Assembly (NCBI RefSeq): GCF_000300455.3
Contig: NZ_CP007215.2
Span: forward strand, 558,001 to 622,000
DNA: 64,000 nucleotides
Reading direction: 5' to 3'
DNA from: Kosakonia sacchari SP1
GTDB taxonomy: Bacteria; Pseudomonadota; Gammaproteobacteria; Enterobacterales; Enterobacteriaceae
Part shown: positions 52,806-63,860 of the stretch, piece after piece
Position numbering within the stretch: the first letter of the stretch is position 1
Layout of the letters: each line of letters opens with the position of its first letter
Position numbers and translations under genes: made by a program
The notes under the pieces: model-generated
The model's database searches: none
What the model was told of the DNA's origin: nothing
Seen by the model: the letters and a program-made list of their open reading frames with translations, nothing else

Positions 52806-53095
52806 ATGTGACGCTGGTGGAAATCAATATTAAACCGGACAGAGTAGATGAATTTTTAGAGGTCTTTCGCGCCAATCATGAAGGCGCGATCCGCGAGCCG
52901 GGGAATCTGCGTTTTGATGTGTTGCAGGATCCGAAAGTGAAAACCCGCTTTTTTATTTATGAAGCGTATCGGGATGAGGCTGCCGTACAGGCGCATAAGG
53001 AGACACCGCACTACCTGGCCTGTGTGGAGAAGCTGGAAGAACTGATGTCGGAACCGCGCAAAAAACGCAGCTTTATTGGTTTACTGCCTCAGTAA
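52802..53095 (+). CDS. lsrG: (4S)-4-hydroxy-5-phosphonooxypentane-2,3-dione isomerase LsrG
   Basis: Dimeric ABM-domain protein of 97 residues that isomerises phospho-AI-2 to the substrate of LsrF. It begins [18 protein letters not shown] and shows [19 protein letters not shown] and [10 protein letters not shown], all typical of LsrG. Being translationally coupled to lsrF, the two form the AI-2-phosphate degradation pair. Confidence 0.95.
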   Translation: MNVTLVEINIKPDRVDEFLEVFRANHEGAIREPGNLRFDVLQDPKVKTRFFIYEAYRDEAAVQAHKETPHYLACVEKLEELMSEPRKKRSFIGLLPQ

Positions 53096-53098
53096 CCA

Positions 53099-53146
53099 TC
53101 CGCTTTCATGATGCATCGATTGTCCGCTTTCATGGTGCATTGATTG
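53099..53146 (+). repeat. 24-bp tandem duplication after lsrG
   Basis: TCCGCTTTCATGATGCATCG and what follows (53099-53122) is repeated at once (53123-53146) with 22 of 24 bases the same. It lies just past the lsrG stop; function unknown. Confidence 0.8.
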
Positions 53147-53246
53147 CACCTGAAAGCGCGTACCGCACCTGTAAAAGCCGTTTCTGCTCAGGGTAATAGT
53201 GCAGAAAACCTGAACGGCTGATGACCACTCATTTTCCATAAGCAAT

Positions 53247-53278
53247 AAAAAAACCCTCTCCCGCCGGGAGAGGGTTTT
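53247..53278. terminator. bidirectional terminator between lsrG and patA
   Basis: AAAACCCTCTCCC and GGGAGAGGGTTTT form a long symmetric stem with a tiny loop between converging genes. Confidence 0.85.
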
Positions 53279-53288
53279 ATGCGTCTGT

Positions 53289-54730
<1,442 letters not shown>

Positions 54731-55022
54731 CTTCGGTGCGGGAAGCATAAATCGGGATAAATGCCAGGGGAAAATGAAGGTGCGCAAAATTTAATCATGC
54801 CGTTACGTTAATATTTTGTATCTTTTGTGATTAAAAATTGTTCGCTTGCAGAGAGGGAATGCGCGCATTGCGCCCATATGGTGCAATAAATGCGCGATTA
54901 TAGGGCGTTTGTGTTAGGAAAACTCAGTGATAACATAGCGAAATTATTAAAATCATAGAGTTAACGAACCCACGAAAAACAGGGTTTTATTGCAAATTGC
55001 GATCTAAATCAAATTTAACAAC

Positions 55023-55049
55023 TAAAGATAAACCCATTATCGCCGAAAT
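55023..55049 (+). promoter_or_regulatory. FliA (sigma-28) promoter of aer
   Basis: TAAA (55023-55026), 15 bp, then GCCGAAAT (55042-55049) matches the FliA pattern TAAA-N15-GCCGATAA with two differences. It lies 50 bp before aer in the 431-bp gene-free patA-aer region (54669-55099), otherwise AT-rich. Confidence 0.8.
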
Positions 55050-55099
55050 AACATTCGCAGTAATTTTTAACAGCAATATAACCTGCATAGGACGCAACC

Positions 55100-56620
55100 A
55101 TGTCTTCTCCTCCTTATGTCAGCCAACAGCGCTTTATGCTGGAGGATGACGCCACGCTGATGTCGACAACGGACCAGCAAAGTTACATCACCCACGCCAA
55201 CGACGCGTTTATCCATGCCAGTGGCTACACCCACAGCGAGCTGCTTGGTCAGCCCCATAGCCTTGTTCGCCACCCGGATATGCCTAAAGCGGCATTTGCC
55301 GATATGTGGTACACCCTGAAACAGGGCGAGCCGTGGAGCGGCATCGTCAAAAACCGACGTAAAAATGGCGACCATTACTGGGTGCGAGCCAATGCTGTTC
55401 CCATGGTGCGCAATGGCAAAGTTACCGGCTACATGTCGATTCGTACCGAGGCGAAAGATGAAGAGATCGCCGCCGTTGAACCGCTGTACCAAGCGTTAAA
55501 CGAAGGGCGCTGCAACAAACGCGTCTATAAAGGCCTGGTCATTAGCAAGCACTGGTGGGGAAAACTGGCAGGCATGCCGCTCCGCTGGCGGGCGCGTAGC
55601 GTCATGACATTGTTGTGGGCTATGCAATTTCTCGGGTTGTGGTTTACCGGCGCAGGCGGCCTGGCGCTGGCGGTGAGTACGCTGGCGATGCTGCTGGGCT
55701 GCCTGGCATTTGAGTGGCAAATTGTTCGCCCGGCGGAAAATGTGGCGCGTCAGGCGCTGAGTGTCGCCACCGGAGAGCGCAATAGTGTGCAACCGTTGAA
55801 CCGCAGCGATGAGCTGGGGCTGACATTGCGGGCGATCGGGCAACTGGGGCTGATGTGCCGTTGGTTGATCAATGACGTTTCAACCCAGGTTCACAGTGTG
55901 CGTAGCGGCAGTGAAACGCTGGCAAAAGGTAATGAAGATCTTAATGAACGCACGCGCCAGACGGTGGTAAATGTGCAGCAGACGGTTGCCACCATGAGCC
56001 AGATGGCGGCATCGGTACAAAACAACTCGCAAACGGCATCGGCGGCAGATGAGCTCTCCAGCTCCGCCAGTAGCGCCGCGACGCACGGCGGCAAAGCGAT
56101 GGAGACGGTGGTGAAAACCATGGACGAGATTGCTGACAGCACCGGGCGTATTGGATCTATTACCAAGCTGATTAATGACATCGCTTTCCAGACCAATATT
56201 CTGGCGCTGAATGCCGCAGTAGAAGCCGCCAGAGCAGGCGAGCAGGGCAAAGGATTTGCGGTGGTGGCGGGGGAAGTGCGTCACCTGGCGAGCCGCAGCG
56301 CCAGCGCGGCGAATGATATTCGTAAGCTGATCGACGCCAGCGCCAGTAAAGTACAGTCTGGTTACGACCAGGTGCATGCCGCAGGCCGGACGATGGAAGA
56401 TATTGTTAATCAGGTGCAAAACGTCACTGCGCTGATTGGCCAGATTAGCCAGTCGACATCTGAGCAGGCGACGGGGCTTTCCGAACTGACGCGTGCGGTG
56501 GCGGAGCTGGATGCCATCACGCAGAAAAACGCGGGACTGGTTGAGGAGAGCGCGGCGGTGTCGGCAATGGTTAAACACCGCGCAGACCGCCTGCAGGATG
56601 CTGTATCCGTCTTGCACTGA
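55100..56620 (+). CDS. aer: aerotaxis/redox receptor Aer
   Basis: Membrane-bound energy-taxis receptor of 506 residues. The N-terminal FAD-binding PAS domain (about 10-120) contains [14 protein letters not shown] and [19 protein letters not shown]; a double membrane anchor lies around 165-210, then a HAMP region and the MCP signalling hairpin with [24 protein letters not shown]. The periplasmic domain of ordinary MCPs is absent, as expected. Length equals E. coli Aer. The anchor segment is divergent in sequence. Confidence 0.96.
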   Translation: MSSPPYVSQQRFMLEDDATLMSTTDQQSYITHANDAFIHASGYTHSELLGQPHSLVRHPDMPKAAFADMWYTLKQGEPWSGIVKNRRKNGDHYWVRANAVPMVRNGKVTGYMSIRTEAKDEEIAAVEPLYQALNEGRCNKRVYKGLVISKHWWGKLAGMPLRWRARSVMTLLWAMQFLGLWFTGAGGLALAVSTLAMLLGCLAFEWQIVRPAENVARQALSVATGERNSVQPLNRSDELGLTLRAIGQLGLMCRWLINDVSTQVHSVRSGSETLAKGNEDLNERTRQTVVNVQQTVATMSQMAASVQNNSQTASAADELSSSASSAATHGGKAMETVVKTMDEIADSTGRIGSITKLINDIAFQTNILALNAAVEAARAGEQGKGFAVVAGEVRHLASRSASAANDIRKLIDASASKVQSGYDQVHAAGRTMEDIVNQVQNVTALIGQISQSTSEQATGLSELTRAVAELDAITQKNAGLVEESAAVSAMVKHRADRLQDAVSVLH

Positions 56621-56637
56621 TCGCGTTTTAAAGAACA

Positions 56638-56675
56638 AAAAACCGCCCGTAACCGTACTGGCGGTTTTTTTATTA
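56638..56675 (+). terminator. terminator of aer
   Basis: AAAACCGCC and GGCGGTTTTTTT form a stem with a 12-nt loop, followed by a run of T. Together with the AT-rich 56676-56929 it starts the 442-bp gap to the next gene. Confidence 0.8.
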
Positions 56676-56929
56676 TTTTTTTCTGCCGCTCCGCTTTGTG
56701 TAATGCTGATGTGTGTTATTTGTTAATTTATTATTAAATTAAATTCATATTGCGAAGTATAATTATATTCCACGTTTGTTTATTTAAATTTTAATTAACT
56801 TTAATGTAGTGACATTAATATCTGTTGTGAATATATATAGCTGAACACATATAACGATCGATAAATAACAATTAATCGTTGCTGGCTATCAGAAGATTCA
56901 TTAAGTAACTAAAAAAACGATCAAAGTCA

Positions 56930-56956
56930 TAAAGTTAGCGCTAACGTTACCGATAA
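56930..56956 (+). promoter_or_regulatory. FliA (sigma-28) promoter of the second chemoreceptor
   Basis: TAAA (56930-56933), exactly 15 bp, then ACCGATAA (56949-56956): one mismatch to the FliA -10 GCCGATAA. It starts about 107 bp before the MCP gene. The spacer contains the palindrome GTTAGCGCTAAC. Confidence 0.82.
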
Positions 56957-57062
56957 CGGCTAGTGGCTGCATTCTTTTAATTTGCGCCAGGGACTTAAGC
57001 GTGCCATTTGGGTGAAGGCGCGGAACTTTCGTCAATAAAATAATCAAACCCATGGAGAATAT

Positions 57063-58625
57063 ATGTTTTTACACGATGTAAAAATCAGCACGAAATTATT
57101 TCTGGCGTTCGGCTTTTTTATTGCGTTAATGGTAGTGAGTTCCTGCCTGTCACTCTTCAGCCTGAACCGCGCGAATAACGGAATGCAAGAGATCGTATAC
57201 GAAGATTATCCAACCACGGTAAAAGCCAATCAGCTTATTGATAATTTCCAGACCTTTGTCAGCACACAACAGTTGATGTTGCTGGATAGCGAGGGCAAAT
57301 GGAGCGGGGAGTCGCAAAAGCAACTTACCGAGATTAGCGCCCATATTACGGCTCTGCTGGAAGACTTATCCAAAAACCTGCGCGATAGCAAATCACAGCA
57401 AATCCTCGCGGATATCCGCACTGTTCGTCAGCAGTATCTTGATTCCCGCTTCCGTATCCTCGATCTGGTGAAAAAGGGCGATCGCGCGGGGGCGATTGAG
57501 GAGATGATGACCAACACCGTTAAAATCCAGAATGCGTATAAAGAGCGTGTACTGGCGCTGATAACGATTCAGGATGGACAGATGCGCGCGGCGGGCACGC
57601 AGGTGCAGAACGACTTCGTTTCTAACCGTTTGATGCTGATCCTGCTGGCGGTTGTTAGCATCGGTATGGGCAGCCTGATTGGCTGGTATATCGTACGCAT
57701 GATCACTCGCCCGTTGAGAGAAGCGGTGACCTTTGCTGAAGCGATTGCCGATGGCGATTTAACCCGCACGATTGATTCCCGCCATCGTGATGAAACCGGC
57801 GTGTTGCTGCGTGCGCTGATGGAGATGAAAAACCGCCTTGTCGAGATTGTTCACCAGGTGCAAAACGGCTCTGAGAGTATCTCCAGCGCGGCGGCGCAGA
57901 TTGTGGCTGGTAACCAGGATCTGGCGGCCCGCACCGAAGAACAGGCCAGTTCCGTCGAGCAGACGGCGGCGTCTATGGAGCAGATCACCGCAACAGTGAA
58001 AAACACCGCCGATCACACCTCCGAAGCCACACACCTCTCCGCCGATGCGGCGACAGTCGTGAAGAACAACGGCGAGATGATGAAGCAGGTTACCGAGAAG
58101 ATGCGTGCGATTAACGACACCTCGAACCGGATGTCGGACATCATCAACCTGATTGACGCGATCGCCTTCCAGACTAACATTCTGGCGCTGAACGCGGCGG
58201 TCGAAGCGGCGCGCGCCGGTGAGCACGGCCGTGGCTTTGCCGTGGTGGCCGGTGAAGTTCGCCAGTTAGCGCAAAAGAGTGCGTCCTCTGCCAACGACAT
58301 TCGCCATCTGATTGAAAGCTCTACCAGCCAGACCCGTGAAGGCATGGCGCTGGTCGAAGAAGCCAGCGCGCTGATTAACGGCATGGTCACTAACGTTGAA
58401 GAGATGGATGTTATCCTGCGTGAAATTGGCCAGGCAAGCCGCGAGCAGACTGATGGTATTTCGCAGATTAACAGCGCGATTGGCCTGATTGATTCCACCA
58501 CCCAGCAGAACTCCAGCCTGGTGGAAGAGTCTGTGGCAGCAGCAGCAGCTCTGAACGATCAGGCGTTGCATCTGCGCGAGCTGGTACAGGTGTTCCGCCT
58601 GCGCGACGTGCCACAGGCAGTTTAA
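57063..58625 (+). CDS. methyl-accepting chemotaxis protein with four-helix-bundle sensor
   Basis: Transmembrane chemoreceptor of 520 residues. TM1 is about 12-33, a periplasmic four-helix-bundle (4HB_MCP type) sensor domain about 34-190, TM2 about 191-212 ([20 protein letters not shown]), HAMP about 213-265, and the signalling hairpin follows with [23 protein letters not shown]. The ligand cannot be read from the sequence. It ends LRDVPQAV and lacks the C-terminal NWETF-type pentapeptide that tethers CheR/CheB, so it probably relies on assistance from full-length receptors. It overlaps the yqjI stop by 4 bp in convergent orientation. Confidence 0.9.
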   Translation: MFLHDVKISTKLFLAFGFFIALMVVSSCLSLFSLNRANNGMQEIVYEDYPTTVKANQLIDNFQTFVSTQQLMLLDSEGKWSGESQKQLTEISAHITALLEDLSKNLRDSKSQQILADIRTVRQQYLDSRFRILDLVKKGDRAGAIEEMMTNTVKIQNAYKERVLALITIQDGQMRAAGTQVQNDFVSNRLMLILLAVVSIGMGSLIGWYIVRMITRPLREAVTFAEAIADGDLTRTIDSRHRDETGVLLRALMEMKNRLVEIVHQVQNGSESISSAAAQIVAGNQDLAARTEEQASSVEQTAASMEQITATVKNTADHTSEATHLSADAATVVKNNGEMMKQVTEKMRAINDTSNRMSDIINLIDAIAFQTNILALNAAVEAARAGEHGRGFAVVAGEVRQLAQKSASSANDIRHLIESSTSQTREGMALVEEASALINGMVTNVEEMDVILREIGQASREQTDGISQINSAIGLIDSTTQQNSSLVEESVAAAAALNDQALHLRELVQVFRLRDVPQAV

Positions 58626-59149
58626 TCGAGTTGTGAAATCTCCAGCGCTGCGCGGTCGATAATGCCAATTATCTGTTTAAGCTGCGTGGCGCTGACTTCC
58701 CCCTGATTCACCCGTAAATCCAGCACCGCTTTAAAGTTCTCCAGCGCCCGCTTCATCTGCGGGTTTTTGCGCAGTTGATAACCAACGTTACGTGCTTTAA
58801 TGCGCTCCTCAATCTGCGCCAGCAACGGCTCATTTTCCGCCAGCCACTGCGTGCCCTGCTGCGTGATGGCGATCATTCTGCGCCCGTTTTCTTCATCGCC
58901 AACCGTAATTAACTGCTGCGCTTGCAGGAAATCCAGCGTCGGGTAAATCACGCCAGGGCTGGGTGTGTAATTGCCCTGCGTCAGTGCTTCAATGGCTTTG
59001 ATCAGCTCATAGCCGTGGCTGGCGTTCTGGCTGAGCAGATGCAGGATCACCAGGCGTAATTCACCGTGACCAAAAAAGCGCTGGCGGCGGCCGCTGCCGT
59101 GTCCGTGGTGGTGCTCGCTATCGGCATTGCCGTGATGATGATGCCGCAT
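58622..59149 (-). CDS. yqjI: PadR-family metal-responsive repressor YqjI
   Basis: PadR-type winged-helix repressor of 175 residues with a His-rich N-terminal tail ([19 protein letters not shown]) likely to bind nickel. The HTH region includes [20 protein letters not shown] and [15 protein letters not shown]. coli YqjI represses yqjH and itself and loses binding under nickel excess, linking nickel to iron homeostasis. The tail is intact. Confidence 0.95.
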   Translation of the reverse strand: MRHHHHGNADSEHHHGHGSGRRQRFFGHGELRLVILHLLSQNASHGYELIKAIEALTQGNYTPSPGVIYPTLDFLQAQQLITVGDEENGRRMIAITQQGTQWLAENEPLLAQIEERIKARNVGYQLRKNPQMKRALENFKAVLDLRVNQGEVSATQLKQIIGIIDRAALEISQLD

Positions 59150-59387
59150 ATCTGCCTTCTCATATAATTTGATATATCTAACTTATATCTAAAATCTCCT
59201 GCTTAAACAATGTTGACAACATATTTATATTAATAATCTTATTTATCATTGCCTTAATCTTACGGTTAGCAACCAGTGCGCTTTCGCGTTGCTATATCAT
59301 AAAAGATCTTGCCTTCTGTCTAATCAACAATCATTATCATTTACACAATATTTAGATATATCGTATTCACGTTCACGAAGGCCGATT
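59150..59387. promoter_or_regulatory. yqjI-yqjH control region: Fur box and YqjI operator candidates
   Basis: AACAATCATTATCATTTAC (59327-59345) is a close match to the 19-bp Fur box. The 10-mer GATATATCTA (59171-59180) occurs as an exact inverted copy TAGATATATC at 59353-59362, one beside each gene, fitting YqjI operators of autoregulated yqjI and of yqjH. Confidence 0.75.
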
Positions 59388-60158
59388 ATGACTACCAATC
59401 CTCAACGCTATCCCCGGCGAGTGCGCAATGAGCTGCGCTTTCGCGAGTTAACTGTTTTGCGCGTCGAACGTGCGGGTTCGGGCTTTCAGCGCATTGTGCT
59501 CGGCGGCGAGCAACTGGATGGCTTCACCTCCCGTGGCTTTGACGATCATTGCAAAGTCTTCTTCCCGCAGCCGGGTACGCACTTTGTACTGCCAGTGGTA
59601 ACTGATGAAGGTATCGTCTGGGGCGATGGCCCGCGCCCGGCTTCCCGCGACTATACGCCGCTGTACGATGCCAGCCGCCACGAGCTGGCGCTGGATTTCT
59701 ACATTCACGACGGCGGCGTGGCGAGCAGTTGGGCGATGCAGGCGCAGGTGGGCGATAAATTGACTATCGGCGGGCCGCGCGGTTCGCTGGTGGTGCCGGA
59801 AGATTACGCCTGGCAGTTGTACGTTTGTGACGAGTCCGGCATGCCCGCGCTGCGCCGCCGCCTGGAGGCACTCAGTCTGCTGGCTGTACGCCCGCAAGTC
59901 ACAGCGGTGGTAAGCATTGCAGATGCTGCTTATCAAGATTATTTCGCGGATATAAACGGCTTTGATATTCAGTGGGTGCAGGAGCATAACCCGCAGGCCG
60001 TTGCCGACAAACTGGCGGCGATAAGTGTGCCGGAAAACGACTATTTTATCTGGCTGACCGGGGAAGGGGAGATAGTGAAATCGCTGATGAATCGCTTTGA
60101 ATCTGCCGACATCGATCAACAACTGGTGCGCGCGCAAGCCTACTGGCACAAGAAATAA
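59388..60158 (+). CDS. yqjH: NADPH-dependent ferric-chelate reductase YqjH
   Basis: Siderophore-interacting flavoprotein (ViuB/SIP family) of 256 residues. The FAD-binding domain has GFTSRGFDDHCKVFFPQPG and RPASRDYTPLYD (RxYT motif); the NADPH domain contains VCDESGMPALRRRLEAL. It reduces ferric iron from siderophores such as enterobactin in the cytoplasm. The start MTTNPQRYPRRV is chosen by homology. Regulation by Fur and YqjI is expected from the upstream sites. Confidence 0.95.
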   Translation: MTTNPQRYPRRVRNELRFRELTVLRVERAGSGFQRIVLGGEQLDGFTSRGFDDHCKVFFPQPGTHFVLPVVTDEGIVWGDGPRPASRDYTPLYDASRHELALDFYIHDGGVASSWAMQAQVGDKLTIGGPRGSLVVPEDYAWQLYVCDESGMPALRRRLEALSLLAVRPQVTAVVSIADAAYQDYFADINGFDIQWVQEHNPQAVADKLAAISVPENDYFIWLTGEGEIVKSLMNRFESADIDQQLVRAQAYWHKK

Positions 60159-60165
60159 ACGCAAA

Positions 60166-60185
60166 GCCCGGTGCGATTACCGGGC
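60166..60185. terminator. terminator between yqjH and the J-domain-like gene
   Basis: GCCCGGT and ACCGGGC (7-bp stem, 6-nt loop) lie between converging genes; on the minus strand TTTGCGTTTATTT follows, on the plus strand TCGTTGCG. Confidence 0.7.
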
Positions 60186-60194
60186 TCGTTGCGT

Positions 60195-61364
60195 TCAGGC
60201 CACTTCGTCGTACTCGGCTTCGCTGACCTGCTGTTCCAGCGTCTGGCGGATCTCCGCCAGCGCTTTCTCCTGCTGGCGGAAGTAGGTTTCCCTGTCGCCA
60301 AGCGTGGAGACCAACTGCCAGGACTCCTCTTTTTCCAGCGTCGCCAGCTCTTCAATCAGGCTCGCAATATGCTGTTTGACCTCAAGAATACGCTGGCGCA
60401 GGCGCTGCAGATCGTTGAGGCGATCGCTTGCCATTAATGGCTCCAGCCCTTTTTGCAGGCGGGTCAAAATCGAGCGAATGGCGCTAAGATCACCGCGCTG
60501 GCGCGCCTGGTTAAGCTGCACCATCATGCTGTGAGCGTCGTTTTTCAGTTCGTTATCCACCAGGTCCGGATGACAGAGCTTACTGGCCTGGCGCCACAGG
60601 CGTTTCAGCTCATGACGCTCGTCTTCGCTCATCTGCTGCTCGAAGCTAAAGCGTTTTTCCGCGTCGTGCTGTTGCTCTTGGTAGCTTTCATACTCCTGAC
60701 GCGCTTCGTCACGCGCCTGGCGTGTGGGCTCTTCTTCCCGCGTAAGGCCGCGCTCCAGCTCCTGCGCTTCGGCGAGCAGCGAGGCAATAAGCTCGCTTTG
60801 TTGTTGCAAATGCTTGCGTGCTTCCGCCGCCTGTAATGAGTGCGGTGGCATGCTCTGCCAGCGTTGCGTCAAGGTCACTAAGACTTCCACCGCTTGCGAC
60901 AGATATTTCTGACAGCGCAGATAATCCGCCTCGCGACGGCGCGCTTCCGCTTCCTGGCGACGTACCGCGGCTTCAGCCAGCGTTTTACGCAGTCGCAGGA
61001 TCTGTGACATCAGCGGCCCAAGGCGGGTTAAGTAGAGATCGTTGAATTCATCCAGCAACTGGATACGCGCATTGCGTTTATCAATGAGTTCGCGCATCTG
61101 CTCTTCCAGCGCTTTCAGCTCCAGTTTGCTGGCGGCCACTTGCGGATCCTGCCAGTTGACCACTGAGCGCTGGTTTTGCAGCCAGACGGTGATGGCGCGC
61201 ATCGCTTCGCTGTAATTTTTCTCTTCAAGCGCGTGAACGATAAACGCTAACTCCGGGTCCGTAACTTCATTTTTAAGTAAAGGAAGCTGGCTGAGGATGA
61301 TACCGTCATCCTCCAGTTCAATGGCGTATTTGATGATTTCAAGCCGTTTTATAGGTTTGTTCAT
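60195..61364 (-). CDS. coiled-coil protein with J-domain-like HPD segment
   Basis: Protein of 389 residues that I do not recognise as a named family. It is predicted to be mostly helical, with long charged coiled coils at about 75-240 (for example EAEARRREADYLRCQ and QEYESYQEQQHDAEKRF) and 305-380. Between them, residues 250-295 read like a J domain: a basic helix LKRLWRQASKLC, then HPD at 265-267, then a helix MMVQLNQARQRGDL. This suggests a partner for an Hsp70 (DnaK-type) chaperone. No signal peptide or membrane helix is seen. It lies on the same strand as, and 266 bp beyond, the response-regulator genes, so it may belong to the same system. Confidence 0.7.
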   Translation of the reverse strand: MNKPIKRLEIIKYAIELEDDGIILSQLPLLKNEVTDPELAFIVHALEEKNYSEAMRAITVWLQNQRSVVNWQDPQVAASKLELKALEEQMRELIDKRNARIQLLDEFNDLYLTRLGPLMSQILRLRKTLAEAAVRRQEAEARRREADYLRCQKYLSQAVEVLVTLTQRWQSMPPHSLQAAEARKHLQQQSELIASLLAEAQELERGLTREEEPTRQARDEARQEYESYQEQQHDAEKRFSFEQQMSEDERHELKRLWRQASKLCHPDLVDNELKNDAHSMMVQLNQARQRGDLSAIRSILTRLQKGLEPLMASDRLNDLQRLRQRILEVKQHIASLIEELATLEKEESWQLVSTLGDRETYFRQQEKALAEIRQTLEQQVSEAEYDEVA

Positions 61365-61630
61365 GGCGTTTCGTCAAAGCGCGTTGAGTGTGTTAAAGGG
61401 AGTTGTTAATTCATCAAATCTGGACCATGGATGCAAATCTCGCAATAGCCCGGAGCCATATTACATGGGACATATTTCAATGCGTTAGTCTTTCTGTGAA
61501 AATTGCGTTTATGGCGTCTTTTTGCCGCGAAACGAGCGAAAAGTTGCTTTATGGCGGGGTGTTTGCCCCCTTGCAACGGTTTACCTATTTGCAGCATAGC
61601 GACGCGATTACCCACCCGATCACTTAACGA

Positions 61631-62773
61631 TTATGCTGATGCGGTGCTGTCTGGCAGCCCGCGAACCCGGATGGGCTCCTCAATGGCGTTGGCAGCGAGC
61701 AAGCGTTGTAACGCCGAGATCGCCGTATCGGTCAACTCGTGTCCTTTGGTCAGCACCATCAAGCCATTGGTGGTGCGAATATCTTCGTCTACTACCCAAC
61801 CCGGCATCAGTTCGCGAATACGCGCAGAGCGTACGCCGGTGACATTAGAGCGGAAATCCGACAGGGATTTAATGATGTATTCGGGTAACGGTGGGTGAGC
61901 CGCCCGCAGAATTTCCCATGGCCGCTCCAGGCTCCATCCCCGCGCTGCATGCCGTTCCAGTTCAAGGGCTGCGCGCAGTAAATGGGCACCGCGTAAAACC
62001 TCAAGCGGCACGTTCGGCGCCGGCTCTTTTGCCTGGTGGCGAATGATCCCGGCGACCAGTTCAAGACGGGGAATATTTTCCACCAGCTTTCCCGCGACGT
62101 CGGGATGCCCCAGCAGCAGCTTTTTCTCTTCCTCGGAGAGTTTGCGCTGAGCGGCATCGGCCTGAACGATATCGGCGGGGATACCAACACACCCAATTTG
62201 GCTTAATGACGCAGCAATGGTGTAGATCCATTCATCTGGCCACTCCAGTTTCGGCAGTGCGTGGCGAACACAAGATTGGGCGAACGCTGCCCGCTGAAAG
62301 GCCCACGGTGCGACCATGGCAAGCACTTCCGTCAGCGTTTTTACCGAGGCGGTAAGGGTTGTTGCCAGCAGCTCTTTTTCTGCGCAGACGAGACGATACT
62401 GGCGCACGGCGTCGTTAAGCGCCGCGACCAGTTCTTCTTTCGGACACGGTTTGCAGAGATAGCGGAAAATGGCGCCTTTATTAATGGCGGCAATTGAGGA
62501 CTCCACATCAGCCTGGCCGGTAAGCAGGATCCGCACACTGTCGGGCGAGAGTTCCCGCGCTTTCGCCAGAAAAGTGGCGCCATCCATGCCGGGCATGCGC
62601 ATATCGGACATGATCACCGCAAAGCGTTCTCCCCAACGAACCGCGTCCAGAGCGGCTTCTCCACCCGGAGCTACCACCACATCAAATTCACCAAACAGGT
62701 TTCGTTCCATCGCGGCGAGCACGTTAGGTTCATCATCTACGCACAGCACCCTGGGTAAGGCGGTATCAGTCAT
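61631..62773 (-). CDS. response regulator: REC plus degenerate HD-GYP-like domain
   Basis: Response regulator of 380 residues. The receiver domain (about 5-125) has Asp13/Asp14, the phospho-acceptor Asp57 in IMSDMRMPGMDG, Thr in LLTGQ and Lys in YLCKPCP. From about 150 to 270 a domain resembles HD-GYP phosphodiesterases (LGHPDVAGKLVENIPRLELV then IIRHQAKEP), but the HD pair and the GYP triplet are missing, so cyclic-di-GMP hydrolysis is doubtful. The C-terminal ~100 residues form a module I cannot name (LTKGHELTDTAISALQRL at its end). The start MTDTALPRV overlaps the upstream HDOD gene by 8 bp; the frame stays open 50 codons upstream. Confidence 0.83.
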   Translation of the reverse strand: MTDTALPRVLCVDDEPNVLAAMERNLFGEFDVVVAPGGEAALDAVRWGERFAVIMSDMRMPGMDGATFLAKARELSPDSVRILLTGQADVESSIAAINKGAIFRYLCKPCPKEELVAALNDAVRQYRLVCAEKELLATTLTASVKTLTEVLAMVAPWAFQRAAFAQSCVRHALPKLEWPDEWIYTIAASLSQIGCVGIPADIVQADAAQRKLSEEEKKLLLGHPDVAGKLVENIPRLELVAGIIRHQAKEPAPNVPLEVLRGAHLLRAALELERHAARGWSLERPWEILRAAHPPLPEYIIKSLSDFRSNVTGVRSARIRELMPGWVVDEDIRTTNGLMVLTKGHELTDTAISALQRLLAANAIEEPIRVRGLPDSTASA

Positions 62774-63860
62774 GAAGAGTGTCCTGTAGGTTAGCGAGCA
62801 TTTGTTGCCATAAGGGGAGCTGGTCAAGCACGCCTGCTTTTTCAAGGTAATCGCGATCGGGGGTGCTGTTGTTGGCCAGCGCCACAGCGACATGCACCAC
62901 ACCAAGCGCACCGAATGCATCATGTGCGAAACGTGAGGGCTGAGCCTGCCCTGCCACTATTTCGACGATATCCAGCGGTAATCCCCATACCGCCAGCAGG
63001 TAAGCGCCCACCGCTGAATGCATGGGAATAGCATTACATGTGGTTATTTCGCTACCGATCTCGCTCATTTCGGGGATCAGCTTCGCAATATTCGCGAGCA
63101 GTGCGGCGGTGGGCTCCAGTCCCTGATGGCCTGTAATCCGGGCGGCGAGTGAGGAGGCAAGAAGAGAAACCCGACGTAACTCGCTGACAAAGAGATCCCT
63201 TTTCGCATCGGTAAAACAGTGTGACGCCAGCACCAGCAATTTCACCTGATCCATGCCGAGAAGCGTAATAGCGCTACCGATATTGTGGATCGACGAACCT
63301 CTGTTGAACCAGGCGGAATTCGCAAGCTGCATGATTTTGGCGCTCAGCGCCGGGTCGCTGCCCAGCAATTCGGCAATCTGCCGGGTATCGCTATCGGGGT
63401 TATTGAGAAGATGCTGAACTGCAGTGAACACCTTCGGTGCGGCGGGTAATTGGTTGATCCGACCGACCACGTCGAGCACCGCCGGATCGTTGAACAGCGT
63501 GCGCAGAGAAAGCGCGCTTTCAATTATCGCTATTAACGTCGCGCTGTCGCAGGGTTTAGAGACAAATCGATGCGCGACTTCCAGCATACGCTGGGTGGCG
63601 CCTGGCTCTGAGTAGCCGGATAAAATGATACGTATCGTACCTGGCCAGCGGTTGCGTACTTGCGCCAGTAACTCTGCGCCATCCATAAAGGGCATGCGCA
63701 TATCGGAGACCACGACATCCGCCGGCGTCTCTTTCAGCATGGTCAGCGCTTCAGGGCCGCTGGTGGCAAAGCGGCACTCCCATTCGGTATCTTGCAACAT
63801 GATGGCGCGCTCAATGCCTGAAAGCACCCGGCTTTCATCATCAACGAACATCACTTGCAT
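62766..63860 (-). CDS. response regulator with HDOD output domain
   Basis: Response regulator of 364 residues. The receiver domain (about 1-118) has Asp7/Asp8, the phospho-acceptor Asp53 in [13 protein letters not shown], Ser in ILSGYSE and Lys in VSKPC. An HDOD domain follows (about 135-330), with [34 protein letters not shown] and [19 protein letters not shown] proteins are signalling modules without a known common enzymatic activity. It overlaps the kinase stop by 10 bp and the next regulator start by 8 bp, so the three are translated as one tightly coupled unit. Confidence 0.9.
   Translation of the reverse strand: MQVMFVDDESRVLSGIERAIMLQDTEWECRFATSGPEALTMLKETPADVVVSDMRMPFMDGAELLAQVRNRWPGTIRIILSGYSEPGATQRMLEVAHRFVSKPCDSATLIAIIESALSLRTLFNDPAVLDVVGRINQLPAAPKVFTAVQHLLNNPDSDTRQIAELLGSDPALSAKIMQLANSAWFNRGSSIHNIGSAITLLGMDQVKLLVLASHCFTDAKRDLFVSELRRVSLLASSLAARITGHQGLEPTAALLANIAKLIPEMSEIGSEITTCNAIPMHSAVGAYLLAVWGLPLDIVEIVAGQAQPSRFAHDAFGALGVVHVAVALANNSTPDRDYLEKAGVLDQLPLWQQMLANLQDTLHD

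Noticed and set aside
61365-61630. Search for a gene between the J-like protein and the response regulator
   Set aside because: Only short frames without ribosome-binding sites or homology; the stretch is more AT-rich and is better seen as a promoter region.
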